Shown: piece by piece, positions 9,016 through 17,950 of the stretch
How positions within the stretch are numbered: position 1 is the stretch's first letter
Layout: every line of letters begins with the position of its first letter
Assembly (NCBI RefSeq): GCF_017874615.1
Contig: NZ_JAGIKV010000004.1
Location: 1-64,000 of the forward strand
Direction: 5' to 3'
Source of the DNA: Paenibacillus xylanexedens
GTDB lineage: Bacteria; Bacillota; Bacilli; Paenibacillales; Paenibacillaceae
Length of the DNA stretch: 64,000 nt
Notes under the pieces: model-generated
What the model was told of the DNA's origin: nothing
The model's input: only the letters and a program-made list of their open reading frames with translations
Database searches by the model: none
Made by a program: the position numbers and the translations under genes

Positions 9016-9024
9016 ATTATAGCA
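9016..9024 (-). promoter_or_regulatory. Extended -10 promoter of miaB
   Basis: TGCTATAAT on the minus strand is a perfect extended -10 (TGnTATAAT). No good -35 is seen 17 bases upstream, which is usual for this class. It lies about 100 bases before the miaB start. Confidence 0.65.
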
Positions 9025-9112
9025 TGAATTGGGCTGTAGTTCCACATCCAAAGCGCATGTCCCTTCGTCTAATCCGAAACATGCCATGCTCAGAAGAACA
9101 CTCAGAAAATAC

Positions 9113-9172
9113 AAAAACCTGAGCCTTGCCAACAGGGCGGGAATTAACCGGCCCCTGTTGGCTGTGCTCAGG
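9113..9172 (-). terminator. Terminator of pduL
   Basis: A long hairpin (CCTGAGC/GCTCAGG outer and GCCAACAGGG/CCCTGTTGGC inner arms) is followed on the minus strand by TTTTTG. On the plus strand it is followed by a weaker T-rich run. Confidence 0.85.
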
Positions 9173-9224
9173 TTTATATGTTATTCAGACCGCCCTAATT
9201 GGCGGCTGAAGCTATTACATGTAA

Positions 9225-9797
9225 TTAATCGATGATTTCAGCAGTGTCGCCATTACGAGCGCCAGCAGCGTTAGCTTCATCTGTATCAATATGCATGTCC
9301 AGTGCGAAAGAATCGGATACACGAGCCAGTACATTTTCCAGTACAAGACCGCGATCTCCGCCGAGGCGAACTTTCAGCATTTGTTTGTCCTCGATACCCC
9401 ATTTAGCAGCATCAGAAGTATGGAAGTGAATGTGACGAGCAGCAACGATAACACCTTTATCAATCGTTACTTCGCCAGCAGGACCTTTAATTGTGATTCC
9501 TGGTGTACCTTCAATGCTTCCAGATTCACGTACAGGTGCTTTAACACCAATCGCAAATGAATCTGTCATGGAGATCTCCAGTTGCGTTTCAGGACGAACA
9601 GGTCCAAGGATACGCACTTTATCAAACTGTCCTTTCGAACCAATTACCGCTACAGTTTCGTTAGCAGCGTATTGGCCAGGCTGGGACAGAGGTTTAAATT
9701 CAGTCAGTTCATAACCTTTGCCAAACAAAATTTCAACGTGCTCTTGGGATACATGAATGTGACGGGCAGATACGCCCACAGGTACTGTTTTACTCAT
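9225..9797 (-). CDS. pduL: Phosphate propanoyltransferase (PduL-type phosphotransacylase)
   Basis: PduL interconverts acyl-CoA and acyl-phosphate (propanoyl or acetyl) and is unrelated to the Pta enzyme. The 190-residue protein shows the two family halves, each with a histidine-rich zinc site: VSARHIHVS near the N-terminus and ARHIHFHTSDAAKWGI near residue 122. The C-terminal MHIDTDEANAA motif is also typical. The ATG at 9797 is preceded by AAGGAG; the upstream GTG overlaps that site. No microcompartment, propanediol or ethanolamine genes are nearby, so a housekeeping acetyl or propionyl phosphotransferase role is likely. Confidence 0.92.
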   Translation of the reverse strand: MSKTVPVGVSARHIHVSQEHVEILFGKGYELTEFKPLSQPGQYAANETVAVIGSKGQFDKVRILGPVRPETQLEISMTDSFAIGVKAPVRESGSIEGTPGITIKGPAGEVTIDKGVIVAARHIHFHTSDAAKWGIEDKQMLKVRLGGDRGLVLENVLARVSDSFALDMHIDTDEANAAGARNGDTAEIID

Positions 9798-9857
9798 TGT
9801 AAATTTCACTCCTTGTTTATCTATGGCCTGTACTCAGGCTCTTAACAATCCAATGGT

Positions 9858-9886
9858 ATTATACCCCTTTTTGGAGTGAAATGAAA
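9858..9886 (-). promoter_or_regulatory. Sigma-A promoter of pduL
   Basis: TTTCAT (9881-9886), a 17-base spacer and a perfect TATAAT (9858-9863) on the minus strand, about 60 bases before the pduL start. Confidence 0.6.
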
Positions 9887-9991
9887 ACGAACTGGTGAAA
9901 ATTCATGAAATACACTTATTTCACCATCATTCCCCTCCTTTATTTGGAAAACAAGTGTCAATTCAACCCATTCAACGCACACACCAGTTCA

Positions 9992-10993
9992 CTATTTCAT
10001 GGAATTCCCCTTCATCTGCATCTTCGGATTGCTCTCTGGCAAGTGTTCCCTCAGATAACTCATCGCATTCCCCCACAACCAGCCACGAACCAGATGTTCA
10101 TCATAATGCTTGAGCAGGATTTCCGTCAGTCTCGGGTAATGTCCTGAATGTTCAAGTCTCTGAATATACGTTGAAATCCCATCAAAATCAGACCCCATCA
10201 TCAGGTGATGCTGCCCGCCCAGAGAACAGATCTGCTCGATATGAAGCAGCAGGTCTTCTATACGTACTTCACCCTCCTGTTTAACAAACCAAGGGACAAA
10301 CGTCAGCCCGATCCGCCCTCCCCGGGCAATGATGGCCTGAATCTGATCATCTTTCAGATTACGCACATGGGGACATACGCTATAACTGTTGGAATGGGAG
10401 GCGATAAAAGGACGTTTACTCAAGTCAGCCAGTTCCCAAAACCCTTTCTCCGTCAGATGTGACACATCTAACAGCATTCCGATTTCATTACACTGGCACA
10501 CCAGTTCTTTCCCCTTCTCGGTCAGACCTGCTCCACGCTTCTCCATTACTCCGTCAGCCGCCCAATTGGCATAATTCCACGTTAGTCCAATGATTCGAAC
10601 GCCCATCTGATAACATAACTCCAGATAGAACAGGTTGCCCTCCAGGCCATCCACACCCTCCAGTGTGATTAATCCCCACGGACCCTCTGTTTGCCCTACC
10701 TGAGCCACCTGTTCACGCCATAACAACGTCTGTGTGCCGCCAGGCCGCTCCTGACTTCTCTCCACACGTCTACGATAAATTTCCAACTGCCCCATCACAT
10801 GTTCAAACTTGCCTCTGCCAAGCACTTCGGGTAAATAAATGGCGAATGCCTGCAACCCTACATTCCCCTCTTTCAAACGTTGCAAATTCACATCCAGTTC
10901 TGGAGCATCTTCGAATGAAAGAGCAGGCTGCATCAATATCTTGCTCAGTGCATCACAGTGAAAATCAGCTACACGCCAATCCGACATGGACAT
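9992..10993 (-). CDS. Membrane-dipeptidase-like metallohydrolase (peptidase M19)
   Basis: This 333-residue M19 (renal dipeptidase) family protein is a TIM-barrel zinc enzyme that cleaves dipeptides. The first metal site is the HxD of DFHCDAL (His12, Asp14). Further metal and substrate residues lie in LLDVSHLTEKGFWE, IASHSNS and GSDFDGIS. No signal peptide is present, so it is probably cytoplasmic. The ATG at 10993 has GGGAGG seven bases upstream. It starts just after the spoVS terminator with no room for a clear promoter, so read-through from spoVS is likely. B. subtilis has tdh-kbl at this locus instead. Confidence 0.88.
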   Translation of the reverse strand: MSMSDWRVADFHCDALSKILMQPALSFEDAPELDVNLQRLKEGNVGLQAFAIYLPEVLGRGKFEHVMGQLEIYRRRVERSQERPGGTQTLLWREQVAQVGQTEGPWGLITLEGVDGLEGNLFYLELCYQMGVRIIGLTWNYANWAADGVMEKRGAGLTEKGKELVCQCNEIGMLLDVSHLTEKGFWELADLSKRPFIASHSNSYSVCPHVRNLKDDQIQAIIARGGRIGLTFVPWFVKQEGEVRIEDLLLHIEQICSLGGQHHLMMGSDFDGISTYIQRLEHSGHYPRLTEILLKHYDEHLVRGWLWGNAMSYLREHLPESNPKMQMKGNSMK

Positions 10994-11028
10994 TGTTAAC
11001 CCTCCCACTATATTTTGTTGCAAAACGC

Positions 11029-11061
11029 AAAAAAACCTGTCTACATCATCGTAAACAGGTT
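11029..11061 (-). terminator. Terminator of spoVS
   Basis: AACCTGT/ACAGGTT hairpin followed by seven T residues on the minus strand, 19 bases after the spoVS stop. Confidence 0.85.
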
Positions 11062-11079
11062 CAATGCATACTGCATGTA

Positions 11080-11340
11080 TTATCTGGGCTCCACAATCAG
11101 CTTAATGGCCGTTCGGTCCTCGCCGTCGATCACAATGTCTGTAAAAGCTGGAATACAAATCAGGTCAACTCCGCTTGGTGCTACAAATCCCCGGGCTATC
11201 GCTACCGCTTTAATGGCTTGGTTCAGTGCTCCCGCTCCAATTGCCTGCAGTTCAGCATTTCCACGTTCACGAAGAACCCCTGCAAGAGCGCCGGCTACAG
11301 AATTAGGATTGGACTTTGCTGAAACTTTTAATACATCCAT
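11080..11340 (-). CDS. spoVS: Stage V sporulation protein S
   Basis: SpoVS is a small (86-residue) Alba-like protein needed for normal spore coat and cortex stages. The sequence is nearly invariant in the family (LKVSAKSNPNSVAGALAGVL, with the GAGALNQAIKAVAIARG core). The ATG at 11340 has GGGAGG eight bases upstream and gives the usual length; a longer upstream reading to 11442 has no support. The order rny-ymdB-spoVS matches B. subtilis. A sigma-H-like promoter lies upstream. Confidence 0.97.
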   Translation of the reverse strand: MDVLKVSAKSNPNSVAGALAGVLRERGNAELQAIGAGALNQAIKAVAIARGFVAPSGVDLICIPAFTDIVIDGEDRTAIKLIVEPR

Positions 11341-11392
11341 GGTAAGTACCTCCCTGGGAATGTTGAAAGTTTGTTTCCACTTACTAGATGTT

Positions 11393-11419
11393 ATTCGCGG
11401 GAGGCAAAAAAATTCCTTC
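11393..11419 (-). promoter_or_regulatory. Candidate sigma-H promoter of spoVS
   Basis: On the minus strand the -35 GAAGGAATT fits RnAGGAWWW, and GAAT (11393-11396) stands where the -10 RnnGAAT should be, 11 bases on. Only the R position differs. In B. subtilis spoVS is under sigma-H. Confidence 0.6.
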
Positions 11420-11457
11420 TTTTTAGACGGGTTTCCCTGCAAATTGGGACAATACCC

Positions 11458-12252
11458 CTATTCCATGCGCCACTCGTCCTCCGTCAGACGAATTTTTTCG
11501 ATGCGTGTTGCCGCACCTGTGGCTTCATCAATTTCAACAAAAACACCGTGGAAGTGCCATTTGCCATCATCTACAACGAAACGTACAGGTAGCTGGGTGT
11601 AGAACTTACGCAGCACGGCCTCACGCTCCATACCCAAAATGCCGTCACGAGGCCCTACCATGCCTGCATCCGTCAAGTAAGCTGTTCCTCCAGGCAAAAT
11701 CCGATCATCATTACTCTGTACATGCGTATGTGTACCTACAACAAGAGACGCACGTCCATCCAGATGCCATCCCATAGCAATCTTTTCTGACGTTGCTTCA
11801 GCATGCATATCAACTAAAATACATTTATGGTCTTGGCGCAGCTCATCTACAATTTCATCAGCTACACGGAATGGACAATCCAGAGCAGGCAGGAACGTTC
11901 TTCCTTGAAGATTAACAATCGCCAGCTCTTTCCCTTCGCCTTTGACAACCGTGTACCCTCGTCCTGGTGTGCCTGGTGGAAAGTTCGCTGGACGAATCAT
12001 GCGGGGCTCATCATCTATAAAATCAAAAATATCCTTATTGTCCCAAGTATGATTACCAAGTGTAATACCATGTACACCCCAGTTGAAAAACTCATTTGCG
12101 ATTGCACCGGTAATGCCGCGACCTGCTGCCGCATTTTCACCATTCACAATCACCACATGTGGCTTATACTTCGATTTCAGGTACGGTAAATTTTCCTTTA
12201 ATGCCTTACGTCCCACGTTGCCTACAATGTCACCAATAAACAAAACTTTCAT
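11458..12252 (-). CDS. ymdB: YmdB metallophosphoesterase (2',3'-cyclic nucleotide phosphodiesterase)
   Basis: This 264-residue calcineurin-like phosphoesterase carries the family metal motifs GDIVGNVGR, NGENAAAGRG, LGNHTWD and GTHTHVQSND. In B. subtilis YmdB hydrolyses 2',3'-cyclic nucleotides and affects biofilm and motility decisions, probably through RNA turnover with RNase Y. It lies directly after rny and before spoVS. AGGAGG precedes the ATG by nine bases. Confidence 0.94.
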   Translation of the reverse strand: MKVLFIGDIVGNVGRKALKENLPYLKSKYKPHVVIVNGENAAAGRGITGAIANEFFNWGVHGITLGNHTWDNKDIFDFIDDEPRMIRPANFPPGTPGRGYTVVKGEGKELAIVNLQGRTFLPALDCPFRVADEIVDELRQDHKCILVDMHAEATSEKIAMGWHLDGRASLVVGTHTHVQSNDDRILPGGTAYLTDAGMVGPRDGILGMEREAVLRKFYTQLPVRFVVDDGKWHFHGVFVEIDEATGAATRIEKIRLTEDEWRME

Positions 12253-12365
12253 TGATTACTGCCTCCTCAATTCCTGCAAAGTCCTCTTACTTCAAATGTT
12301 GAACCTTTGCAGGACTCTATCTCATGCTCCATGATGTGTAGTTGCCTTTTAACAGGCTATCAACA

Positions 12366-12398
12366 GGAAAAGTGGCCCACTACTGCGGCCACTTTTCC
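12366..12398 (-). terminator. Probable terminator after rny
   Basis: Perfect 12-base arms GGAAAAGTGGCC/GGCCACTTTTCC with a 9-base loop, 9 bases after the rny stop. The T residues are mainly inside the stem, so termination may be partial, leaving ymdB read-through possible. Confidence 0.55.
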
Positions 12399-12406
12399 GT
12401 AATGCT

Positions 12407-13948
12407 CTATTTTGCGTATTCAACCGCACGGGTTTCCCGGATGACGGTGACTTTGATGTGACCCGGATAGTCGAGTTCATTCTCAATCATCTTCGTGATG
12501 TCACGGGCTAAGCGGAATGCTTCAGCATCATCGATCTTCTCAGGCTGTACCATAACGCGAACTTCGCGTCCGGCCTGAATGGCGTACGATTTCTCGACAC
12601 CTTCGAAGGATTCTGAAATTTCTTCCAGCTTCTCCAGTCGTTTGATATACGTTTCCAGCGTTTCGCGGCGTGCGCCTGGTCTTGCTGCGGAGAGCGCATC
12701 TGCTGCGCCAACCAACATGGCAATGACCGAAGTCGCTTCGCAATCTCCGTGATGGGACGCGATACTGTTGATTACAACCGGATGTTCTTTGTATTTCTTC
12801 GCCAGTTCCACGCCAATTTCGACGTGTGATCCTTCCACTTCGTGATCCAGCGCTTTACCTATGTCATGCAATAGACCTGCACGTCTTGCCAGAGTTACGT
12901 CTTCTCCGAGTTCGCCAGCCATCAGTCCAGCCAGATAAGCGACTTCCATGGAATGTTTCAAGACGTTTTGACCGTAACTTGTACGGAACTTCAACCGGCC
13001 CAAAATTTTGATCAGATCCGGATGCAGACCATGCACGCCCACTTCAAAGGTAGCTTGCTCACCGTATTCACGGATGCGCTCATCCACTTCTTTGCGGGAT
13101 TTCTCAACCATCTCTTCAATCCGTGCCGGGTGAATACGTCCATCAGCCACCAGTTTCTCCAGGGCAGTACGGGCGATCTCACGGCGAATCGGGTCAAAGC
13201 CCGACAGAATAACAGCTTCTGGCGTATCATCGATAATGAGGTCAATCCCTGTAAGGGTTTCAAGCGCACGGATGTTACGTCCTTCACGACCGATAATCCG
13301 GCCTTTCATTTCTTCATTTGGCAGGGTAACAACAGATACCGTTGTTTCCGCTACGTGGTCAGCCGCACAACGTTGGATGGCGAGTGTAATAATCTCGCGG
13401 GACTTTTTGTCCGCTTCTTCCTTCGCTTGTTGTTCAATGTCCTTGATCATTTGAGCCGTCTCATGACGAACTTCCTGTTCTACGTTGGACAGTATGATAC
13501 TGCGTGCGTCTTCCATGGTGAGGTTGGATATACGTTCCAACTCTGTCACCTGGTTTTTGTAAATCATTTCGATCTGCTGCTGAGTCTCATCAATTCGTTT
13601 CTCTTTGTTAGCCACTTGCTCTTCTTTACGTTCGAGTGATTCCAATTTTTTATCCAGCGACTCTTCTTTTTGCAACAATCGTCTTTCTTGTCGTTGAATT
13701 TCATTCCGACGTTCACGAGTGTCTTTTTCAGCTTCAGCGCGAATGCGATGGATTTCATCCTTCGCTTCCAGCACCGTTTCTTTCTTCAGTGCTTCTGCCT
13801 CTTTCTTCGCGTTCTCCACGATTTGTACGGCAGCTTGTTCCGCACTAGAGATTTTAGCCTCTGCAAGAGATTTGCGAATAAAATATCCTACTCCGAACCC
13901 AATGAATAGCGCGGCTGCAACGAGAGCGATCGTGATTGCAATTTCCAT
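12407..13948 (-). CDS. rny: Ribonuclease Y
   Basis: RNase Y is the membrane-bound endoribonuclease that starts mRNA decay in Firmicutes. The 513-residue protein has an N-terminal membrane helix (residues about 3-24), a long charged coiled coil (about 30-190), a KH domain with [12 protein letters not shown], and an HD domain with [10 protein letters not shown] and [12 protein letters not shown] metal residues. The ATG at 13948 has AGGAGG eight bases upstream; the GTG at 13957 overlaps that site. RicA, encoded in this window, is a known partner. Confidence 0.97.
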   Translation of the reverse strand: MEIAITIALVAAALFIGFGVGYFIRKSLAEAKISSAEQAAVQIVENAKKEAEALKKETVLEAKDEIHRIRAEAEKDTRERRNEIQRQERRLLQKEESLDKKLESLERKEEQVANKEKRIDETQQQIEMIYKNQVTELERISNLTMEDARSIILSNVEQEVRHETAQMIKDIEQQAKEEADKKSREIITLAIQRCAADHVAETTVSVVTLPNEEMKGRIIGREGRNIRALETLTGIDLIIDDTPEAVILSGFDPIRREIARTALEKLVADGRIHPARIEEMVEKSRKEVDERIREYGEQATFEVGVHGLHPDLIKILGRLKFRTSYGQNVLKHSMEVAYLAGLMAGELGEDVTLARRAGLLHDIGKALDHEVEGSHVEIGVELAKKYKEHPVVINSIASHHGDCEATSVIAMLVGAADALSAARPGARRETLETYIKRLEKLEEISESFEGVEKSYAIQAGREVRVMVQPEKIDDAEAFRLARDITKMIENELDYPGHIKVTVIRETRAVEYAK

Positions 13949-14258
13949 ACTGTTCACCTCCTCGTTGGTTCCTCCAAGGCATTCCTTGGGTCAATTTGCA
14001 GTTTTCAAACCTTACATTTGTTTGGGAATAACGAATACTCACGGCGATCCCCCGCCGATTTTCATTTCACATGTACATGTTTCCACGTACTATTCACTGT
14101 TTCCAGCGAACCCATAATTAAGAATGGTATAAATCTTAAGAAACCGAAACCGCTTTTTTGGAAGGAAAAAGGGTTGTCCATTTCTTACAGACTCATGTCC
14201 ATTTTAGTATTTGACGAAAGAAATTGTCAAGAGAATGCAGTATAGAGACTCTAGTCTG
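13949..14258. other. Intergenic region between recX and rny
   Basis: About 310 bases holding the rny promoter (14201-14230) and a leader of roughly 245 bases. No gene seen. Confidence 0.5.
14201..14230 (-). promoter_or_regulatory. Sigma-A promoter of rny
   Basis: TTGACA (14225-14230), 18-base spacer and TAAAAT (14201-14206) on the minus strand. Confidence 0.6.
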
Positions 14259-14996
14259 CTAATCCCATAACAACGCTTCGTCATCTTCAGGGTCCCCAGC
14301 CTCATCTTCTTCAATTAAACAATTCACGACCCGGCGCACCATATCCATTGAAAAACCACGTCTCATTAGGAAGGGAAGCGTTTTATTTTTCTTCTCTTTG
14401 ACGTCCCCTTTGACCTGATTCCATTTTTTGCGTCCGGCACTCAAGGCAGTCTCAAATTCCGCATCTGTACTGATCCCTTCTAGTGCCTCAACAATGAGAT
14501 CATTGGCAATGCCCTTTTGACGCAGCTCTTGCCTTATCCACAGTTTTCCCTTCCGCTTGCCCTCCATACGCTGTCTTGTCCATTCCTTCGCAAATAGATC
14601 GTCATCCACCAGGTTCTCCCGCTCAAGCCGATCCAGCGCCTCTTCAATCAAAGTTGCAGCAAACTCCTTCTGACGAAGTTTCTGACTTAATTCATGGCGT
14701 GTGCGCGGTTTATGCTCCAAAAAGCGCAGAGACTGTGCATACGTCCGCTGTCGCTCGTCAGCTAGAATGATATCTTCCAAATCCTGCTTCATAAACGTAT
14801 TGCCTTGAGTCATCCTGTATTTAATCATCACATCTTCAAGAACCGTAATGGAGTGGATGCCAAAAGTGATTCGATAACGAGCTTGCCTGCTCTTCGTTCG
14901 TTCTACACGTGTAATAATAAGTTCTTCGTTGTCCGGAAATTGGGATAGGCCATCCTGTTCTGCTTCTTCATATAAATCCTCGTCATGTTGATCCAT
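14259..14996 (-). CDS. recX: RecX regulatory protein
   Basis: RecX binds RecA filaments and tunes recombination. The 245-residue protein has an acidic N-terminal extension, then the three-helix RecX repeats: ALRFLEHKPRTRHEL-like first repeat, LDRLERENLVDDDLFAKEW, and a third with LPFLMRRGFSMDMVRRVV. The ATG at 14996 has GGGGAG six bases upstream. It lies downstream of recA, separated by hairpins, so co-expression with recA may be attenuated. Confidence 0.9.
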   Translation of the reverse strand: MDQHDEDLYEEAEQDGLSQFPDNEELIITRVERTKSRQARYRITFGIHSITVLEDVMIKYRMTQGNTFMKQDLEDIILADERQRTYAQSLRFLEHKPRTRHELSQKLRQKEFAATLIEEALDRLERENLVDDDLFAKEWTRQRMEGKRKGKLWIRQELRQKGIANDLIVEALEGISTDAEFETALSAGRKKWNQVKGDVKEKKNKTLPFLMRRGFSMDMVRRVVNCLIEEDEAGDPEDDEALLWD

Positions 14997-15071
14997 TCTG
15001 GTCTCCCCTTTCATAACATTTTCATTCTGACTACGCCAAACACACCTTCACATAAGACAAAGAACACCAAT

Positions 15072-15104
15072 AATACAAAAGACCGGGAACTCTGCCCGGC
15101 CTTT
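15072..15104 (-). terminator. Terminator downstream of recA
   Basis: CCGGG/CCCGG arms extended by AAAG/CTTT with one mismatch, followed by TTTTGTATTATT on the minus strand. Confidence 0.7.
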
Positions 15105-15121
15105 ACTCCACAGTTAGCGTG

Positions 15122-15157
15122 CTAACAGCCCCTGTCCATTGGGACAGGGGCTGTTAG
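15122..15157. repeat. Perfect 16-base hairpin between recA and recX
   Basis: CTAACAGCCCCTGTCC (15122-15137) and its exact complement (15142-15157) flank a 4-base loop, with CGTG/CACG able to extend the stem beyond a bulge. No T-tract follows directly. It may be an mRNA processing or stabilising element in front of the true terminator. Confidence 0.65.
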
Positions 15158-15278
15158 ACAGCACGAGTACTCCCACTACAATCCATTATCCAGATTGATC
15201 CAAGCTCAATCAGATAAGTTTACGGAGTCCAGTGGGGAACACCCTCAGGGTCCTCCCTACAAGGGAGGTTTTGAGAGA

Positions 15279-16343
15279 TTACTCGTTGATTTCAAACAAT
15301 TCTTGTTCTTCTGCTGCTTCTTTTTGTTGCTCTTCACTCGTTGGCGCAGGAACTGCAGTAACCAAGTTACTGGCTACACGAATTTTTTGTTCAATGATGT
15401 CAGCAATATCTTTATGCTCTTTCATGAACTGCTTTGCGTTCTCACGGCCTTGTCCTAAACGCTCGCCTTCGTAGGAGTACCATGCACCACTTTTATTAAC
15501 GATGTCCAGGTCTGTACCAATGTCAATGATACTGCCTTCTCTCGAAATACCCTCGCCATACATGATATCCACTTCCGCTTGTTTAAACGGAGGTGCCACT
15601 TTGTTTTTCACAACTTTAATACGAGTACGGTTACCAATCATGTCATTGCCTGATTTGATACTCTCAATACGACGCACATCCAGACGTACTGTAGAATAAA
15701 ACTTCAGAGCACGACCACCAGGTGTTGTTTCCGGGTTACCAAACATAACGCCGACTTTCTCACGAAGCTGGTTAATGAAGATTGCGATTGTTTTGGATTT
15801 GCTGATTGCACCAGACAGTTTACGCAGCGCCTGAGACATCAAACGCGCTTGCAAACCAACGTGTGAATCACCCATTTCGCCTTCAATCTCTGCTTTTGGA
15901 ACCAATGCGGCTACAGAGTCAATAACGACGATATCTACTGCACCACTGCGTACAAGAGCTTCTGCAATTTCCAGCCCTTGCTCACCCGTATCTGGCTGAG
16001 ACAGAAGCAATTCATCAATATTAACACCAAGTTTGCTTGCGTATTGTGGGTCAAGAGCATGCTCGGCATCGATAAATGCAGCTTGTCCACCCGCTCTTTG
16101 TACTTCAGCGATAGCATGCAATGCTACGGTTGTTTTACCAGAGGATTCGGGTCCATATATTTCAACAATACGGCCTTTAGGCAAGCCGCCTGTTCCTAAT
16201 GCAATATCCAAAGCCAAGGAACCGCTGGGAATAATTTCCACATTCATATGAGTGGACTCACCCAGTTTCATGATGGATCCTTTACCAAATTGCTTCTCTA
16301 TTTGACGGAGCGCCATATCAAGCGCGGCACGACGGTCTGACAA
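15279..16343 (-). CDS. recA: Recombinase RecA
   Basis: RecA forms filaments on single-stranded DNA, drives strand exchange and triggers LexA cleavage. The 354-residue protein begins [20 protein letters not shown], as in B. subtilis, and has Walker A GPESSGKT (64-71) and the [20 protein letters not shown] core. I chose the TTG at 16343: AAAGGG lies a proper distance before it, whereas the GTG at 16352 almost touches that site, and homologues start here. A sigma-A promoter and an SOS box lie upstream. Confidence 0.98.
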   Translation of the reverse strand: MSDRRAALDMALRQIEKQFGKGSIMKLGESTHMNVEIIPSGSLALDIALGTGGLPKGRIVEIYGPESSGKTTVALHAIAEVQRAGGQAAFIDAEHALDPQYASKLGVNIDELLLSQPDTGEQGLEIAEALVRSGAVDIVVIDSVAALVPKAEIEGEMGDSHVGLQARLMSQALRKLSGAISKSKTIAIFINQLREKVGVMFGNPETTPGGRALKFYSTVRLDVRRIESIKSGNDMIGNRTRIKVVKNKVAPPFKQAEVDIMYGEGISREGSIIDIGTDLDIVNKSGAWYSYEGERLGQGRENAKQFMKEHKDIADIIEQKIRVASNLVTAVPAPTSEEQQKEAAEEQELFEINE

Positions 16344-16374
16344 TAAGCTCACACCCTTTACTGTTTATAAGATA

Positions 16375-16403
16375 ATGATACCTTGTTTTAACACGTTTGC
16401 CAA
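16375..16403 (-). promoter_or_regulatory. Sigma-A promoter of recA
   Basis: TTGGCA (16398-16403), 17-base spacer and TATCAT (16375-16380) on the minus strand, about 30 bases before the TTG start. Confidence 0.7.
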
Positions 16404-16412
16404 GCTTTTTTT

Positions 16413-16426
16413 CGAACATACATTCG
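16413..16426. promoter_or_regulatory. LexA (SOS) box of recA
   Basis: CGAACATACATTCG (CGAATGTATGTTCG on the minus strand) differs from the Gram-positive consensus CGAAC-N4-GTTCG at one base. It lies 10 bases upstream of the recA -35. Confidence 0.85.
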
Positions 16427-16481
16427 TTTTTTTTGTAAAGGCCGAGGCGCCTCTTCCTCAAAGAAACTTTCCATTAAACAG

Positions 16482-16528
16482 AAAAAAGAACCGTAAACAA
16501 GGCTGTAAAGCCTAATTCTACGGTTCTT
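16482..16528 (-). terminator. Terminator of cinA
   Basis: GAACCGTA/TACGGTTC outer and AGGCT/AGCCT inner stems followed by TTTTTT on the minus strand. It separates cinA from recA. Confidence 0.85.
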
Positions 16529-16586
16529 CCGTCTTCCTTAATTATACTTGCTTGGAACTGTAAATGCAATCGAAGCTATTAACTAA

Positions 16587-17843
16587 TCAATCCATCGCCA
16601 CAAGTTTTTGCCATAAGCGATAGAGAATCGCTTTGGCTGAACGAATGCGAACAGTCTCGCGATTACCATTAATACGCAACTCATGAATTTCCGTCTCTTT
16701 TCCACGTTCAGCAAGAGCGATGAAGACAAGTCCGGGTGGCTTGCGCTCCGAATATCCCGGTCCAGCTACACCGGTAACAGCCAAGCCAAAATCAGCATCG
16801 CCAATCATGCGGATCTGTTCAGCAAGCACTTTTGCAACCTCTGGACTTACCGCCCCAGGTGCATCTTCACCTTCCAGATAATCATGAGGCACATTCAGCA
16901 GCTTTTCTTTAATTTCATTGGAGTAACAAACAATTCCACCTTTGAGCATTGACGCACTTCCGGGTACAGAGGTCAGACTTTGCATAACAAGCCCCCCTGT
17001 ACAGCTCTCAGCAGCGCTGAGCGTCAGCCCCATGTCAGACATCATGGTTACAATCGTGTACTCTATAGGCACATCCTCGTTCGCGTAGAGATGTTCTGTC
17101 AAACGTTCCCGAATCTGAATCTCCATCGCATCCAGCTTCAGCTTCGCCTCTCCCTCACTCGCAGCCTTCGTGGAGACACGTACCGTAACTTCGCCTTCGC
17201 TCGCGTAAGGAGCAATCGTAGGGTCTGTCTGCGCATCAATCAGATCCAGTAGCCGATCTTCCAGAGCAGATTCACCAATACCTGCGAATTTGAGCATTCG
17301 GGAATAGATCGGCATCTCTTCTGTGAGTACATGCTGGAACAGCCAAGGTTTGACTTCCTGTTCAAACATTGGAATCAGCTCTTTAGGTGGTCCAGGCATC
17401 ACAACATAATATTTGTCATTGTCAGAAATCGCATTTCCTGCCGCAAGGCCTGTTTCGTTAGCCAGAGGTGTTCCGCCATCAATAACGATCGCCTGACGTC
17501 GGTTATTCTCTGTCATGTCCACATTACGATCTCTGAAAAAGCTCTCAATTTTGTCCATAGCCATTCGATCTGTATGCAGTTTTCGGTTAAGAACAGCTGC
17601 GAGCGCATCCTTGGTCAGATCATCTTGGGTAGGTCCGATGCCACCGGAAAATAAAATAACGTCTGCACGGCCCTGCGCAATGCGAATAGCTTCACTAAGT
17701 CGGTTCAGGTTATCCCCAACCACCGTTTGGAAATATACATCGATCCCCATCGCAGCCAATTCACGGGATAGATATCTGGCATTGGTATTGACGATTTGTC
17801 CAAGCAGTAGCTCTGTGCCAACTGCAATGATTTCTGCCTTCAT
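16587..17843 (-). CDS. cinA: CinA competence/damage-inducible protein
   Basis: This 418-residue protein has an N-terminal molybdopterin-binding-like (MocF) domain with GTELLLGQIVNTNARYLS and SGGIGPTQDDLTKDA, and a C-terminal CinA domain with AAESCTGGLV. CinA proteins act as NMN deamidase and ADP-ribose pyrophosphatase in the pyridine nucleotide cycle, and are linked to recA and competence in several Firmicutes. AGGAGG precedes the ATG by seven bases. It keeps the pgsA-cinA-recA order of B. subtilis, but here a terminator stands before recA. Confidence 0.95.
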   Translation of the reverse strand: MKAEIIAVGTELLLGQIVNTNARYLSRELAAMGIDVYFQTVVGDNLNRLSEAIRIAQGRADVILFSGGIGPTQDDLTKDALAAVLNRKLHTDRMAMDKIESFFRDRNVDMTENNRRQAIVIDGGTPLANETGLAAGNAISDNDKYYVVMPGPPKELIPMFEQEVKPWLFQHVLTEEMPIYSRMLKFAGIGESALEDRLLDLIDAQTDPTIAPYASEGEVTVRVSTKAASEGEAKLKLDAMEIQIRERLTEHLYANEDVPIEYTIVTMMSDMGLTLSAAESCTGGLVMQSLTSVPGSASMLKGGIVCYSNEIKEKLLNVPHDYLEGEDAPGAVSPEVAKVLAEQIRMIGDADFGLAVTGVAGPGYSERKPPGLVFIALAERGKETEIHELRINGNRETVRIRSAKAILYRLWQKLVAMD

Positions 17844-17875
17844 TGAGCATCCTCCTGTACACGTGGTGAGTGATC

Positions 17876-17905
17876 AAAGGGCAATAGGATAATTTCCTAT
17901 TGCCC
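17876..17905 (-). terminator. Terminator of pgsA
   Basis: Perfect 11-base arms GGGCAATAGGA/TCCTATTGCCC with a 5-base loop, followed by TTTG on the minus strand. Confidence 0.7.
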
Positions 17906-17950
17906 CTGACCCAATGCTTCCTTCATGATTACCTATTTAAGAACAAACCA

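Larger units (their letters stand above)
8913..9224. other. Intergenic region between pduL and miaB
   Basis: This 312-base stretch holds the pduL terminator (9113-9172) and the miaB promoter (9016-9024). I see no gene in the rest. Confidence 0.6.

Noticed and set aside
15250..15275. CCTCCCT/AGGGAGG hairpin with TTTT on the plus strand as a terminator
   Set aside because: No plus-strand gene ends there; on the minus strand no T-tract follows.
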